Below, in pieces: positions 1-8,144 of a DNA stretch of 36,357 nt. Location: contig NZ_JAPDKN010000009.1 of the NCBI RefSeq assembly GCF_026163565.1, positions 1 to 36,357 on the forward strand, read 5' to 3'. The translations under genes and the position numbers were made by a program. The stretch is from Chryseobacterium sp. YIM B08800 (lineage in GTDB: Bacteria; Bacteroidota; Bacteroidia; Flavobacteriales; Weeksellaceae). The notes beneath the pieces are model-generated. The model did no database searches. It worked only from the letters and a program-made list of their open reading frames with translations, and was not told the origin of the DNA. Position 1 is the stretch's first letter; every line of letters starts with the position of its first letter.

Positions 1-33
1 AAAATTTCAAAGAAATTTTTGTCGGGGTGGTTT
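1..33. repeat. Dispersed intergenic repeat, truncated by window edge
   Basis: These 33 bases match positions 36207-36239 at 32 of 33 positions. The block contains an AAAATTTC/GAAATTTT inverted repeat and ends in a GGGGTGGTTT tail. In the complete copy at the far end of the window it is preceded by a second small hairpin, so the copy here is probably cut by the window edge. It is non-coding. Confidence 0.8.
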
Positions 34-88
34 GGATAATGTGAGTTTTAAAATAATTCTCTAATTTAAATGCTGTATTTTAACTGTT

Positions 89-219
89 TACAGCCCTATT
101 TTTTAGCCCAGATTGCGCAATTGTTTGAGCTCGTTTTTTTGATTTTGGTTGCGACGGCAAAGCCGCCGCAACCAAAATCAAAAAAACAGCGAGTGCGGAA
201 AGCGGGAATAGCTCCTGAA
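89..219 (+). repeat. Hairpin element A (conserved shoulders, 26-bp stem)
   Basis: The core is an almost perfect inverted repeat: arms 133-158 and 162-187, 26 nt each with one mismatch and an AAA loop, bounded by T-run and A-run so that it can act as a terminator in either direction. The flanks (CAGCCC near 91-96 on the left, a GCGGAAAGCGGGAATAGC-like segment on the right) resemble those of the element at 16495-16590 in reverse orientation, whose stem sequence is different. It lies just past the 3' end of mntH and may end that transcript. A 69-codon open frame crosses it, but I regard it as non-coding. Confidence 0.65.
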
Positions 220-229
220 AAAATAAAAA

Positions 230-1567
230 CTATTCTCCAAAAAATGTTTGATACAAAAGATAAAGATTCAGAACAATGATAACAGCAGAAATAAACCAGA
301 CACAGATTTTTAGGAATGGTTTATTCACAAATTCGCCCATTTTTGCTTTATCATTGGTAAAAATCACTAAAGGAACCACAGCAAAACTCAGTTGCATCGA
401 CAAAATGACCTGACTTAAAACCAAAAGATCTGTTGTTCCGTGTTCTCCATAAATAATGGTTACAATTAATGCTGGAATTACCGCGATCAGTCGTGTAATT
501 AATCTTCTCAACCAAGGTTTTAATCTGATATTTAAAAATCCTTCCATTACAATTTGTCCCGCAAGAGTTCCTGTTAATGTAGAATTTTGCCCGGAAGCTA
601 AAAGTGCAATTGCAAAAGCGATACTTGCCATAGAAACACCTAAAATTGGAGTCAGCATTTTATAGGCATCATGGATATCGGCAACGTGCTCATTTCCTGT
701 GGTATGAAAAGTGGCTGCAGCTAAAATTAAAATAGCAGCGTTTATGAAAAAAGCGAGCAGTAAAGAAACCGTACTGTCTAAAGTTGCAAATTTTATGGCC
801 TCTTTTTTTCCTTCTCTATCTCTTGTATAATCGCGGGTTTGTACAATACTGCTGTGTAAATACAAATTGTGGGGCATTACGGTTGCGCCCAAAATTCCTA
901 TTCCGATGTAGAGCATTGCCGGATTGGTGATGATTTCTTTTTGCGGAATTAATCCTCCTAAAATGGCATTTATTTCTGGTTTCGAAATGATAATTTCGTA
1001 CCCAAAACAGACCAAAATTATAAACATTAAACCTGCAACAATACTTTCTATCCAACGAAAACCCTTTGCCTGAAGCAATAAGATAATTAATACATCAATC
1101 GTAGTAATCACAATCCCCCAAGTCAATGGAATTCCAAAAAGTAGATTTAAAGCAATTGCTGAACCGATAACTTCTGCCAAATCACAGGCGGCGATAGCAA
1201 TTTCACAAAATACCCAAAGAATAAAATTGGTAGTCGGTTTAAAATGATCTCTACAAGCCTGCGCTAAATCTCTTTCGGCAACAACCCCTAGTTTTACCGA
1301 CAAGTGCTGCAAAACCATTGCGAAAATATTAGAAATAAGAATTACCGAAAGTAAAGTGTAGCCAAATTGTGATCCACCTGCAATATCGGTTGCCCAGTTT
1401 CCCGGATCCATATAACCTACTGCAACCATCAATCCAGGACCTGCAAATGCAAGATATTTCCTCCAAAATCCTGATTTTTTAGGAATAGAAATAGAAGAGA
1501 ATACCTCTGGTAATGAATGGGATGTTTTATCTTTTCGCCAAGCGTTTTTCATATTGAATCGAGTCAT
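230..1567 (-). CDS. mntH: Nramp-family divalent metal (Mn2+/Fe2+) transporter
   Basis: This is a 445-residue inner-membrane protein of the Nramp family, which imports Mn2+, Fe2+ and related divalent ions using the proton gradient. The two signature unwound-helix motifs are present: DPGN in TM1 (D54 to N57) and MPHN in TM6 (M231 to N234). About eleven hydrophobic segments follow a short cytoplasmic N-terminus. Length is normal. An alternative ATG lies five codons in (MKNAW). A TAAATTTG box (1584-1591, minus strand) and a 7-bp inverted repeat (1567-1573/1580-1586) sit directly at the start and suggest metal-dependent repression, which is inference. The gene stands alone on its strand, separated from the upstream OmpA-like gene by that gene's terminator. 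Metal specificity cannot be read from sequence alone. Confidence 0.95.
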   Translation of the reverse strand: MTRFNMKNAWRKDKTSHSLPEVFSSISIPKKSGFWRKYLAFAGPGLMVAVGYMDPGNWATDIAGGSQFGYTLLSVILISNIFAMVLQHLSVKLGVVAERDLAQACRDHFKPTTNFILWVFCEIAIAACDLAEVIGSAIALNLLFGIPLTWGIVITTIDVLIILLLQAKGFRWIESIVAGLMFIILVCFGYEIIISKPEINAILGGLIPQKEIITNPAMLYIGIGILGATVMPHNLYLHSSIVQTRDYTRDREGKKEAIKFATLDSTVSLLLAFFINAAILILAAATFHTTGNEHVADIHDAYKMLTPILGVSMASIAFAIALLASGQNSTLTGTLAGQIVMEGFLNIRLKPWLRRLITRLIAVIPALIVTIIYGEHGTTDLLVLSQVILSMQLSFAVVPLVIFTNDKAKMGEFVNKPFLKICVWFISAVIIVLNLYLLYQTFFGE

Positions 1568-1591
1568 TGTTAGAAATGACTAACAAATTTA
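1567..1591 (-). promoter_or_regulatory. Candidate promoter box and palindromic operator of mntH
   Basis: On the minus strand TAAATTTG (1584-1591) fits the Bacteroidota TAnnTTTG -7 box. A TTGTTAG/CTAACAA inverted repeat (1567-1573 and 1580-1586, 6-nt spacer) overlaps the box and the predicted transcript start, a classic position for a repressor. No -33 TTG was found at the usual distance. The regulator is unknown; an MntR/DtxR-type or Fur-type protein is a guess. Confidence 0.45.
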
Positions 1592-1623
1592 ATTAAATAA
1601 ATGAAATGAACATAAAATTCTCA

Positions 1624-1655
1624 TAAAAAAATCCCGAAAAAAACTTTCGGGATTC
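1624..1655 (-). terminator. Rho-independent terminator of the DUF937-OmpA gene
   Basis: Perfect 10-bp stem (1630-1639 with 1645-1654, AATCCCGAAA/TTTCGGGATT) with a 5-nt loop; on the minus strand it is followed by a T-run (A-run at 1624-1630). It lies about 20 bases past the stop codon of the gene ending at 1677. Confidence 0.85.
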
Positions 1656-1676
1656 ATTTTGTATTTTAAAAAGAAA

Positions 1677-2972
1677 TTATTTTGCGAATCTTACAGACAT
1701 TTTTCTGTCAACTGCTCTTTCTTCATTTGAAGCTGCTGCATCAACTTTAGCAAATTCACTTCCGTACCCATCGGCAGCAATAACTTGTGTTCCAACACCT
1801 TGTTTTCCTAACCAATCTTTAATGAAATGAGCTCTGTCTGAAGATAGCTTTTTATTTTTAGCTTCATCACCTGTTTTGTCAGTATAACCTCCAATTTTAA
1901 TTTTTGCATCAGGATATGCTTTTAAAATCGCTACTAAATTTTGTAATTGTCCTTCAGATCCTGCTTCTAAAGCATTCGCACTTCCTATTTTAAAATTTAC
2001 ATGGTCAAAATCATACCATTTATCTTTTAAAGCATCATCGTTTGCAGCGTTTTTGTAGCCATCAGATTTTAGAAAAGTAATCATTTGATCTTCCAGTCCA
2101 CCTTTATAACCTTTCAATGCTGTTCCATTAAGATCGATATCTTCATCAACTTTGGTGGTCGTCATTGTGGTTGTGTCGTTTTGTGTCGACATCGTATCAT
2201 TTACAGTATTTAAGCTGTCACCAGAAACAGTTGTTGTAGACGTAGTTTCCTTTTTCTCACACTGTTTCCATAAGAAATATGATGCTGCAATTAAAAGTAA
2301 CAATGGGAGAAGCCATTTCCATATAGATCCACCTTCGGAAGGAGTCGGGTTGTTTGGGAAAGTACCGCCATCTGCAACGCTTCGGGTAACTTCTACTTTT
2401 GGTTCTTCGTGTGGAGTTGATGCAATGGTATCGTTGTCATTGTCAAACTTATAACCTTTTACCCAATCGCCCACATTTAAAGATGCTAACGAAAGTCCGG
2501 CTGGTAAAAGTGTAGAAACAATTCCTTTCTGATCATTTAATAATGATGAAATTCCAGATTTGTCTAGATTATTTTCTGCAGCATATTTTCCTACAGAACC
2601 TACTGTTGCACCGGTTACCAAATTTAATAACGAAGATGAAGAATTGTTGCTGATACCTGCATAAGTTGCAATGGTATTGATAATTCCGCTGAGCTTATCG
2701 CCAAAAATTGATGATAGCAGTCCTGAAACCATAGAATTGTTAGATGCGGTGTCTAATAAATTCCCCAAAATACCTTGCGAAGAAGCATTTGAAATAGAAT
2801 CTAATACTGTAGGATTGTCAGAATTGTTGGCTAATCCGCCTACAATCACCGGAAGTAAACCAGAAATGGCTTTAGAAACTCCAGCTTCACTTTCTCCAAG
2901 TTGCGATGCAGCCTGAGAAACAAATGCAGAACCTAGCTGCCCTTTGATAAGGTCAATGATGTTTAATGACAT
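1677..2972 (-). CDS. DUF937 - membrane helix - OmpA domain protein
   Basis: The 431-residue protein has three parts. Residues 1 to about 165 are a Gly/Ser/Leu-rich helical domain of the DUF937 type (an IIDLIKGQLG start, then GISSLLNDQKGIVSTLLPAG). A single hydrophobic helix lies at about 217-234, followed by a Thr/Ser-rich linker. Residues about 320-431 form an OmpA-like domain, with a GYTDKTGD segment and a typical NxxLSxxRA-type pattern (KNKKLSSDRAHFIKDWLG), which in this family binds peptidoglycan. There is no N-terminal signal peptide, so I expect inner-membrane anchoring with the OmpA domain in the periplasm; the role of DUF937 is unknown. The gene is monocistronic, between terminators at 1624-1655 and 3041-3079. 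Confidence 0.88.
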   Translation of the reverse strand: MSLNIIDLIKGQLGSAFVSQAASQLGESEAGVSKAISGLLPVIVGGLANNSDNPTVLDSISNASSQGILGNLLDTASNNSMVSGLLSSIFGDKLSGIINTIATYAGISNNSSSSLLNLVTGATVGSVGKYAAENNLDKSGISSLLNDQKGIVSTLLPAGLSLASLNVGDWVKGYKFDNDNDTIASTPHEEPKVEVTRSVADGGTFPNNPTPSEGGSIWKWLLPLLLLIAASYFLWKQCEKKETTSTTTVSGDSLNTVNDTMSTQNDTTTMTTTKVDEDIDLNGTALKGYKGGLEDQMITFLKSDGYKNAANDDALKDKWYDFDHVNFKIGSANALEAGSEGQLQNLVAILKAYPDAKIKIGGYTDKTGDEAKNKKLSSDRAHFIKDWLGKQGVGTQVIAADGYGSEFAKVDAAASNEERAVDRKMSVRFAK

Positions 2973-3040
2973 ATTAATTTATTTTGAAGTTAATGTGAGA
3001 TAAATTTAATCAAAAATCTATCCAAATTATTTGTTTCAAA

Positions 3041-3079
3041 AAAAATCTGCAAAAATTCTTAAAATTTTTGCAGATTTAA
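3041..3079 (-). terminator. Rho-independent terminator of proS
   Basis: Perfect 15-bp stem (3043-3057 with 3063-3077, AAATCTGCAAAAATT and its complement), 5-nt loop, followed on the minus strand by an eight-T run. It sits about 20 bases past the proS stop. Confidence 0.9.
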
Positions 3080-3098
3080 TAATTATTATGTTAAGATT

Positions 3099-4574
3099 TT
3101 AATAAGCTTTGGCAAACAAAACTCGTCTTTTTGATGGCTTTCCAGAAATCAAAGAAACACCTTCTTCAATATCATCATCTAAAGGAATACATCTGATAGT
3201 AGCTTTGGTTTCTTCTTTAATCTGCTCTTCTTCTTCAGCAGTTCCGTCCCAATGTGCGTAGATAAATCCTGGCTTTTCTTCTAAAACTTTTTTAAATTCT
3301 TCGTAAGAATCTACTTTCGTCAGATTGTCTTTTCTGAAGTTTAAAGCTTTTGTATATAAATCCTGCTGAATGGTTTTCAATAAATCTTCGATGTAAGAAT
3401 CTAAACCTTCCAATGGACGCGTTTCTTTCGTAAGGTTATCTCTTCTTGCGATTTCTACAGATTTGTTTTCTAAATCTCTAGGTCCCATTGCAATTCTCAA
3501 TGGAACACCTTTTAATTCATATTCTGCAAATTTCCAGCCTGGTTTGTTTTGAGTATCATTATCAAATTTCACCGAAATTCCTTTCAGCTTCAATTTATTT
3601 TGAATATCCAATGCTACTTCACTTATTTGATTTAATTGCTCTTCTCCTTTGAAAATAGGAACAATTACCACCTGAATTGGTGCCAAAGTTGGAGGAAGTA
3701 CTAATCCAAGATCATCAGAGTGCGTCATAATTAAAGCACCCATTAAACGGGTGGAAGTTCCCCAAGAAGTCGCCCATGCGTGTTCTATTTTACCTTCTTT
3801 ATTGGTAAATTTCACGTCGAATGCTTTCGCGAAATTTTGTCCAAGGAAGTGAGAAGTTCCTGCCTGAAGCGCTTTTCCGTCCTGCATTAATGCCTCGATA
3901 CAATAGGTTTCGTCTGCACCCGCAAATCTTTCTGAAGGTGTTTTTAAACCTTGCACAACCGGCATTGCCATAAAGTTTTCAGCAAAATCTGCATATACTT
4001 TATTCATTTTTTCTGCTTCTTCTACCGCTTCGTCTTTGGTAGCATGAGCCGTGTGACCTTCCTGCCATAAAAATTCTGAAGTTCTTAAGAATAGACGGGT
4101 TCTCATTTCCCAACGTACAACATTTGCCCATTGGTTGATAAGAATTGGTAAATCTCTGTATGACTGAATCCAGCCTTTATAGGTATTCCAGATGATTGCC
4201 TCAGAAGTAGGTCTTACAATAAGCTCTTCTTCTAATTTAGCTTCAGGATCTACAATTAATTTTCCCGGATTATCTGGATCATTTTTTAGTCTGTAATGCG
4301 TTACTACAGCGCATTCTTTAGCAAAACCTTCAGCGTTTTTTTCTTCAGCTTCAAACAAGCTTTTGGGCACAAAAAGCGGGAAGTAAGCATTAACGTGACC
4401 GGTTTCTTTGAACTTTTTGTCCATCTCATCACGCATTTTTTCCCAGATTGCATATCCGTATGGTTTTATAACCATAGAGCCTCTCACGCCTGAGTTTTCA
4501 GCCAAATCAGCTTTCACAACCAATTCATTATACCATTTGCTGTAGTCTTCGCTTCTTGAAGTTAATTTTGCCAT
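3099..4574 (-). CDS. proS: Prolyl-tRNA synthetase (eukaryote/archaea-like type)
   Basis: At 491 residues this is the short class II prolyl-tRNA synthetase without the editing insertion of the E. coli type. It charges tRNA-Pro with proline in the cytoplasm. Visible features are RPTSE (121-125), the motif 2 region with RWE (154-156) and [16 protein letters not shown] (162-177), the proline-pocket segment [14 protein letters not shown], and motif 3 around [15 protein letters not shown]. An anticodon-binding domain follows and the protein ends in Tyr (AKAY), as is usual for this subtype. The start ATG is preceded by an A-rich stretch. It is divergent from the lipoprotein gene, with 146 bases between. 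Confidence 0.97.
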   Translation of the reverse strand: MAKLTSRSEDYSKWYNELVVKADLAENSGVRGSMVIKPYGYAIWEKMRDEMDKKFKETGHVNAYFPLFVPKSLFEAEEKNAEGFAKECAVVTHYRLKNDPDNPGKLIVDPEAKLEEELIVRPTSEAIIWNTYKGWIQSYRDLPILINQWANVVRWEMRTRLFLRTSEFLWQEGHTAHATKDEAVEEAEKMNKVYADFAENFMAMPVVQGLKTPSERFAGADETYCIEALMQDGKALQAGTSHFLGQNFAKAFDVKFTNKEGKIEHAWATSWGTSTRLMGALIMTHSDDLGLVLPPTLAPIQVVIVPIFKGEEQLNQISEVALDIQNKLKLKGISVKFDNDTQNKPGWKFAEYELKGVPLRIAMGPRDLENKSVEIARRDNLTKETRPLEGLDSYIEDLLKTIQQDLYTKALNFRKDNLTKVDSYEEFKKVLEEKPGFIYAHWDGTAEEEEQIKEETKATIRCIPLDDDIEEGVSLISGKPSKRRVLFAKAY

Positions 4575-4646
4575 TAATTTTTTTTTAATATTTTAACTTT
4601 TCTAAAATTATGTAATCTAAAAATAAAAATCTATTTTTGATAGATT

Positions 4647-4675
4647 TTTGTTACCAATAAGTTGGTATATTTTTG
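4647..4675 (+). promoter_or_regulatory. Promoter of lipoprotein/FadL-like unit, with internal palindrome
   Basis: TTTG at 4647-4650 and TATTTTTG at 4668-4675 fit the Bacteroidota -33/-7 pattern (17 nt apart). The spacer holds a TACCAA/TTGGTA inverted repeat (4652-4657 and 4662-4667, 4-nt loop) directly upstream of the -7 box, a position suited to an operator. The start codon is at 4721, giving a leader of roughly 40 nt. Confidence 0.5.
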
Positions 4676-4720
4676 GTACAGAATGCAAATATAATTTAAA
4701 TTAAAAATTTTTACATTATC

Positions 4721-5794
4721 ATGAAAAGAAATATACATAAAAATTTACTTGGAATGCTAAAATCGAAAGGTGTTTTGGCAGTTGCAGGTGGATTACTGTT
4801 AATGTCTTGTGGCGCACAGATGGGTGGATATAGCGAGACCGATGGGGTGTATTACGACCCAAATAAAGATACGTTGCCGGAAGGTGTGATCATCAATGGT
4901 AATGACGGAAACAGAGTAGGAGAATATTATGATTATTATCAGGATGACTCTAACTTGGTTCAAAACGCTCAAATAAACGCTGCTCAACAAGATAATCGTT
5001 ACAGCAACTGGAACAATTCTAATTGGAATGGTAATGCTACCGATTCTGACTGGGGTAATTTTGCAGGAAATGAAACCAACTACTACGACAATTCGTGGGG
5101 AATGATGGGTTGGGGTTATCCTTGGGGTTGGGGTGGCTATTACGGAAGTCCTTATTGGGGATCTGGTTGGGGAATGGGAATTTCTTTCGGCTGGGGTAAC
5201 TCTTGGGGATGGGGAGGCTACAATCCTTATTGGGGAATGGGCTGGAACTATGGCTGGAATAATTATTGGGGATATAACCCTTACTGGGGTGGTTACTACG
5301 GAAATCCTTATTGGGGATGGGGTGGCTATTATAACAGAATTCCTTATGCAAGAAGCGGAGCAAACGGAAGATTTGGTACTTCTGGACCGGGAGCTTACAG
5401 AACGAATGATTCTGCTTTAAAAAGCTCATATAATAACGGAGCTGGTTTCAGAAATAATAATTCAAGTATGAGAGCTGGTTCTTACAGACAGCCTAACAAT
5501 ATGAATTATGGAGGGTATAGAACAAACAACGGAGGTTATCGTAACCCTAATAATGGGATGAGACCTAATATGAATAATGGTGTAAGACCTACAAGACCAA
5601 ACTATAACTACAATCAGCAACAATCTCAACCAAGATACAGAAATGAAAGTACAAGACCGAGTGATAACGGAGGTTTCAGATCAGGAGGTTTTAATTCTGG
5701 AAGTAGCAGTGGCGGCTTCAGAGGAGGTTCTTCCGGAGGCGGAGGAGGTATGAGATCCGGCGGAGGCGGCGGTTTCAGATCTGGTGGTAGATAA
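4721..5794 (+). CDS. Trp/Gly/Asn-rich putative lipoprotein
   Basis: The protein has 357 residues and no recognised enzymatic domain. A basic N-terminus and hydrophobic stretch end in a lipobox LMSC with C30, so it is probably an envelope lipoprotein. Residues about 35-100 are acidic and Asn/Asp/Tyr-rich. Residues about 125-205 are an extreme WG/GYY/PYWG low-complexity block. The tail from about 210 is Asn/Arg/Gly-rich and ends in GGFRSGG/GGGG repeats resembling RGG tails. The FadL-like gene starts 30 bases downstream on the same strand without a terminator between, so co-transcription is likely. Function is unknown; a surface or matrix structural role is a guess. Open frames on other strands and frames here are by-products of the repeats. 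Confidence 0.85.
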   Translation: MKRNIHKNLLGMLKSKGVLAVAGGLLLMSCGAQMGGYSETDGVYYDPNKDTLPEGVIINGNDGNRVGEYYDYYQDDSNLVQNAQINAAQQDNRYSNWNNSNWNGNATDSDWGNFAGNETNYYDNSWGMMGWGYPWGWGGYYGSPYWGSGWGMGISFGWGNSWGWGGYNPYWGMGWNYGWNNYWGYNPYWGGYYGNPYWGWGGYYNRIPYARSGANGRFGTSGPGAYRTNDSALKSSYNNGAGFRNNNSSMRAGSYRQPNNMNYGGYRTNNGGYRNPNNGMRPNMNNGVRPTRPNYNYNQQQSQPRYRNESTRPSDNGGFRSGGFNSGSSSGGFRGGSSGGGGGMRSGGGGGFRSGGR

Positions 5795-5824
5795 TATTCA
5801 ACTTAATAACTATTAAAAAAAATA

Positions 5825-7252
5825 ATGTTAAAAAAATCTCTAGTATTAATAGGTGTGACTGCAGCATTCTATTTGCAAGCTCAGGATATATCGACGATAA
5901 GAAATTCAATTGATGTTTATTCTAACACACCAATGGTTGGATCATCAAAGTTTAATGCGATGGTAGGATCTAACGGAGCTTTGGGAGGTGATGCTACATC
6001 ACTTCTTACCAACCCGGCAGGTTTGGGTGTTGCAATTGCAGGTGATGTTTCCGCAACGTTATCTGTTACGGGTAATAAAAACACAAGCACTTTAGCTGGA
6101 TCTTCAGTAAATTATAATATTACTAAAGCAAATATCGGAAATGCGAGCGGTGTTGCAGCTTTTCAGTTGATGACAGAAACTCCTTGGAAGTTTATTAATT
6201 TGGGAGCAAGTATTTCTACACAGTCGCTTGAAAACTATGTAGAAACTGCGGGGAATACCAATATTTCAATTCCCAAAAATCTTGTTGACGGTTCAGGAAA
6301 TGCTGTGGTAGGTAATCTTGCTTATTTAGGGCATGCTTATAACAGATACGGAACTCAAACTAAATTTAATCTTGGGGTAGGTGCCAATTACAACAACTCT
6401 TTATATCTTGGAGCAAGTATTAATATGCATTATGCAGATTTAGAGCAATATGACAGCGCCAATTTTGGGTTAGATTTAGACAATACAATCTATTCATTTG
6501 ATAAACAATACACTCCTTTTTCTGAAAAATCAAACGGTTTTTCTGCAACTTTGGGGGTAATTGGTAAGATTACTAATCAGTTTAGATTGGGAGCTTCAAT
6601 TGAAACCCCAACATGGTGGAACATAGATAGAATCTACTCAGATTATTATACAGGATCTGACGGATTGATTTATTATGATAACTTTACCGAAGACAGATCT
6701 TTCAGATCACCGATGAAAGCTACTTTAAGTGGTGCTTTTGTTCCTTCAAAGAACTTTGCGATTAACGTAGATTATACTTTAGGATTAACGAAACCTAAAT
6801 ATAAAGTTCAGGGAGCTGCAGAAACCGAATTGAATTCTTTCTTTAGCGATTCATACAAAAATTTATCAGAAGTAAAAGTTGGGGCAGAATACAGAATCAA
6901 AGCTTTCAGATTGAGAGGAGGTTATTCTTACGCTTCAAGTCCGTTTGATGCAATGACGATCAGTGCGTATTCTAATAATGGTCAAGCTGGAGATACTAAT
7001 TATAGCGACTTAATCTTAGGAGCAAGAAACACGATTGGTGCAGGTATCGGATATGATTTTGGTAAATTCTATGTTGATGCAGCGTATCAAAACATCAGTT
7101 CTAAATATAAAAATCCTTTCTTAAGCGGAAACGAAAGCTTCGGAACAGGATATTATTCAGGTGATTTTGATGTAGCTACGCCAAATTCAGTAGTTTCAGA
7201 TGTTAAGAATATCAGAAATAATTTCTTCCTAACTATTGGTTGGAAATTCTAA
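5825..7252 (+). CDS. FadL/OmpP1-like outer-membrane beta-barrel protein
   Basis: This 475-residue protein starts with a signal peptide (MLKKSLVLIGVTAAFYLQA, cut before QD). The mature N-terminus carries the FadL-family hallmark region (MVGSNGALGGDATSLLTNPAGLG), in which a Gly/Asn-rich N-terminal segment precedes the barrel. Alternating aromatic strands follow and the protein ends in an aromatic residue (LTIGWKF), the usual signal for outer-membrane barrel assembly. FadL relatives carry hydrophobic molecules across the outer membrane; in Bacteroidota related proteins are often labelled haemin receptor or PorV-like, and the real substrate here is unknown. It is the second gene of a likely operon with the Trp/Gly-rich lipoprotein. 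A strong terminator follows. Confidence 0.88.
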   Translation: MLKKSLVLIGVTAAFYLQAQDISTIRNSIDVYSNTPMVGSSKFNAMVGSNGALGGDATSLLTNPAGLGVAIAGDVSATLSVTGNKNTSTLAGSSVNYNITKANIGNASGVAAFQLMTETPWKFINLGASISTQSLENYVETAGNTNISIPKNLVDGSGNAVVGNLAYLGHAYNRYGTQTKFNLGVGANYNNSLYLGASINMHYADLEQYDSANFGLDLDNTIYSFDKQYTPFSEKSNGFSATLGVIGKITNQFRLGASIETPTWWNIDRIYSDYYTGSDGLIYYDNFTEDRSFRSPMKATLSGAFVPSKNFAINVDYTLGLTKPKYKVQGAAETELNSFFSDSYKNLSEVKVGAEYRIKAFRLRGGYSYASSPFDAMTISAYSNNGQAGDTNYSDLILGARNTIGAGIGYDFGKFYVDAAYQNISSKYKNPFLSGNESFGTGYYSGDFDVATPNSVVSDVKNIRNNFFLTIGWKF

Positions 7253-7271
7253 GATATTATTTCTAAAATAT

Positions 7272-7307
7272 AAAAAAGGCTTCGGGAAAATTTCTCGAAG
7301 CCTTTTT
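7272..7307 (+). terminator. Rho-independent terminator after the FadL-like gene
   Basis: Stem AAAAAGGCTTCG (7273-7284) pairs with CGAAGCCTTTTT (7296-7307), with the T-run built into the right arm. It begins about 20 bases after the stop at 7252. Confidence 0.9.
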
Positions 7308-7359
7308 ACTTTTTTCTATATTTTTTATTGTACTTCAAATTAATCAGCTTTGGAAATTT

Positions 7360-7421
7360 ATTAGCCACGAATGCACAAATTATTAATATGCTTAAGAAAT
7401 ATTCGTGCATTCGTGGCAAAT
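7360..7421. repeat. Inverted repeat with GCCACGAATGCAC core
   Basis: Arms 7360-7380 and 7401-7421 are complementary at 19 of 21 positions, including a perfect 13-nt core (7364-7376 and 7405-7417), separated by 20 bases. It lies in the convergent gap between the FadL-like gene and the ZIP gene. The sequence type is common between genes in Flavobacteriia; it may also help end transcription of the ZIP gene. Confidence 0.75.
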
Positions 7422-7427
7422 TTAAAT

Positions 7428-8144
7428 TTAATGATGATGTCCTACATGAGAATGATCATGAAATAAATGCATCATTAAAGCTAACGAAACTCCCAAGATA
7501 ACCAATCCTATTTTAGACCAATCAATATTGTGATTTTTATTACTTTCAAATATAATAACAGAAGAAATATGCAGGAAGATTCCACCTACAATGGCTAAAA
7601 AGTAAGGTTGCCAAGCTGGATTGAAATAATTTCCTAAAAGCATCCCGAAAGGTGATGCTAAAGCAAATAAACCAACAATTAATATTGAGGGATAAGATAT
7701 TTTTGAATTTGTTCTGTTAAACAAAAATGCTCCCAAAATAAAAGAAATAGGCAAGTTATGAAACAAAATTCCCAACAGATAAGGTGAAAACGGATTGGTC
7801 TCATTCGCCAAAGGAATTCCTTCAATAAAAGCATGAATAAAAAGCCCGACCATTAATGCTATCGGAAGAATATTGCTTTCTCCGTGATGATGAAAATGGC
7901 CATGCTCAAAACCTTTCGTTAAAGCTTCAAGAATCATCTGCAGCAAAACTCCGCCAATAACGAAAATTCCGAGATTACCGATGTCTGAAGTGTAAACCTG
8001 CGGGAAAACTTCATTTAAGCAAATGGTAATTAAAAATCCGGCACTTAAGATCAATAGATTTTTGGAAAATTTTTCTTTTTGCCCAAAATATTTACCGAGT
8101 AAAACTCCGGCAACAACACTTAAAATAAGAAGAATGAAAATCAT
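7428..8144 (-). CDS. ZIP-family metal transporter
   Basis: The 238-residue inner-membrane protein has about eight hydrophobic segments and the layout of ZIP transporters, which move Zn2+ and other divalent metals into the cytoplasm. A His-rich loop (HGHFHHHGE, about 81-89) lies between TM3 and TM4, TM4 carries HAFIEG (H104, E108) and TM5 carries HNLP (H129); these are the usual metal-site positions. The C-terminus is also His-rich (HDHSHVGHHH). Its ATG shares one base with the TAA stop of the upstream methyltransferase, so translation of the two is probably coupled. Direction of transport and metal are inferred from the family. Confidence 0.9.
   Translation of the reverse strand: MIFILLILSVVAGVLLGKYFGQKEKFSKNLLILSAGFLITICLNEVFPQVYTSDIGNLGIFVIGGVLLQMILEALTKGFEHGHFHHHGESNILPIALMVGLFIHAFIEGIPLANETNPFSPYLLGILFHNLPISFILGAFLFNRTNSKISYPSILIVGLFALASPFGMLLGNYFNPAWQPYFLAIVGGIFLHISSVIIFESNKNHNIDWSKIGLVILGVSLALMMHLFHDHSHVGHHH

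Noticed and set aside
70..279. 69-codon open frame on the plus strand
   Set aside because: It runs through the long hairpin of element A, so its sequence is dictated by the inverted repeat, and it overlaps the end of mntH. No domain or start context supports it.
5037..5429. Long open frames in other frames and on the other strand inside the lipoprotein gene
   Set aside because: They result from the low-complexity Trp/Gly coding repeats; they show only repetitive sequence and have no signal or domain.
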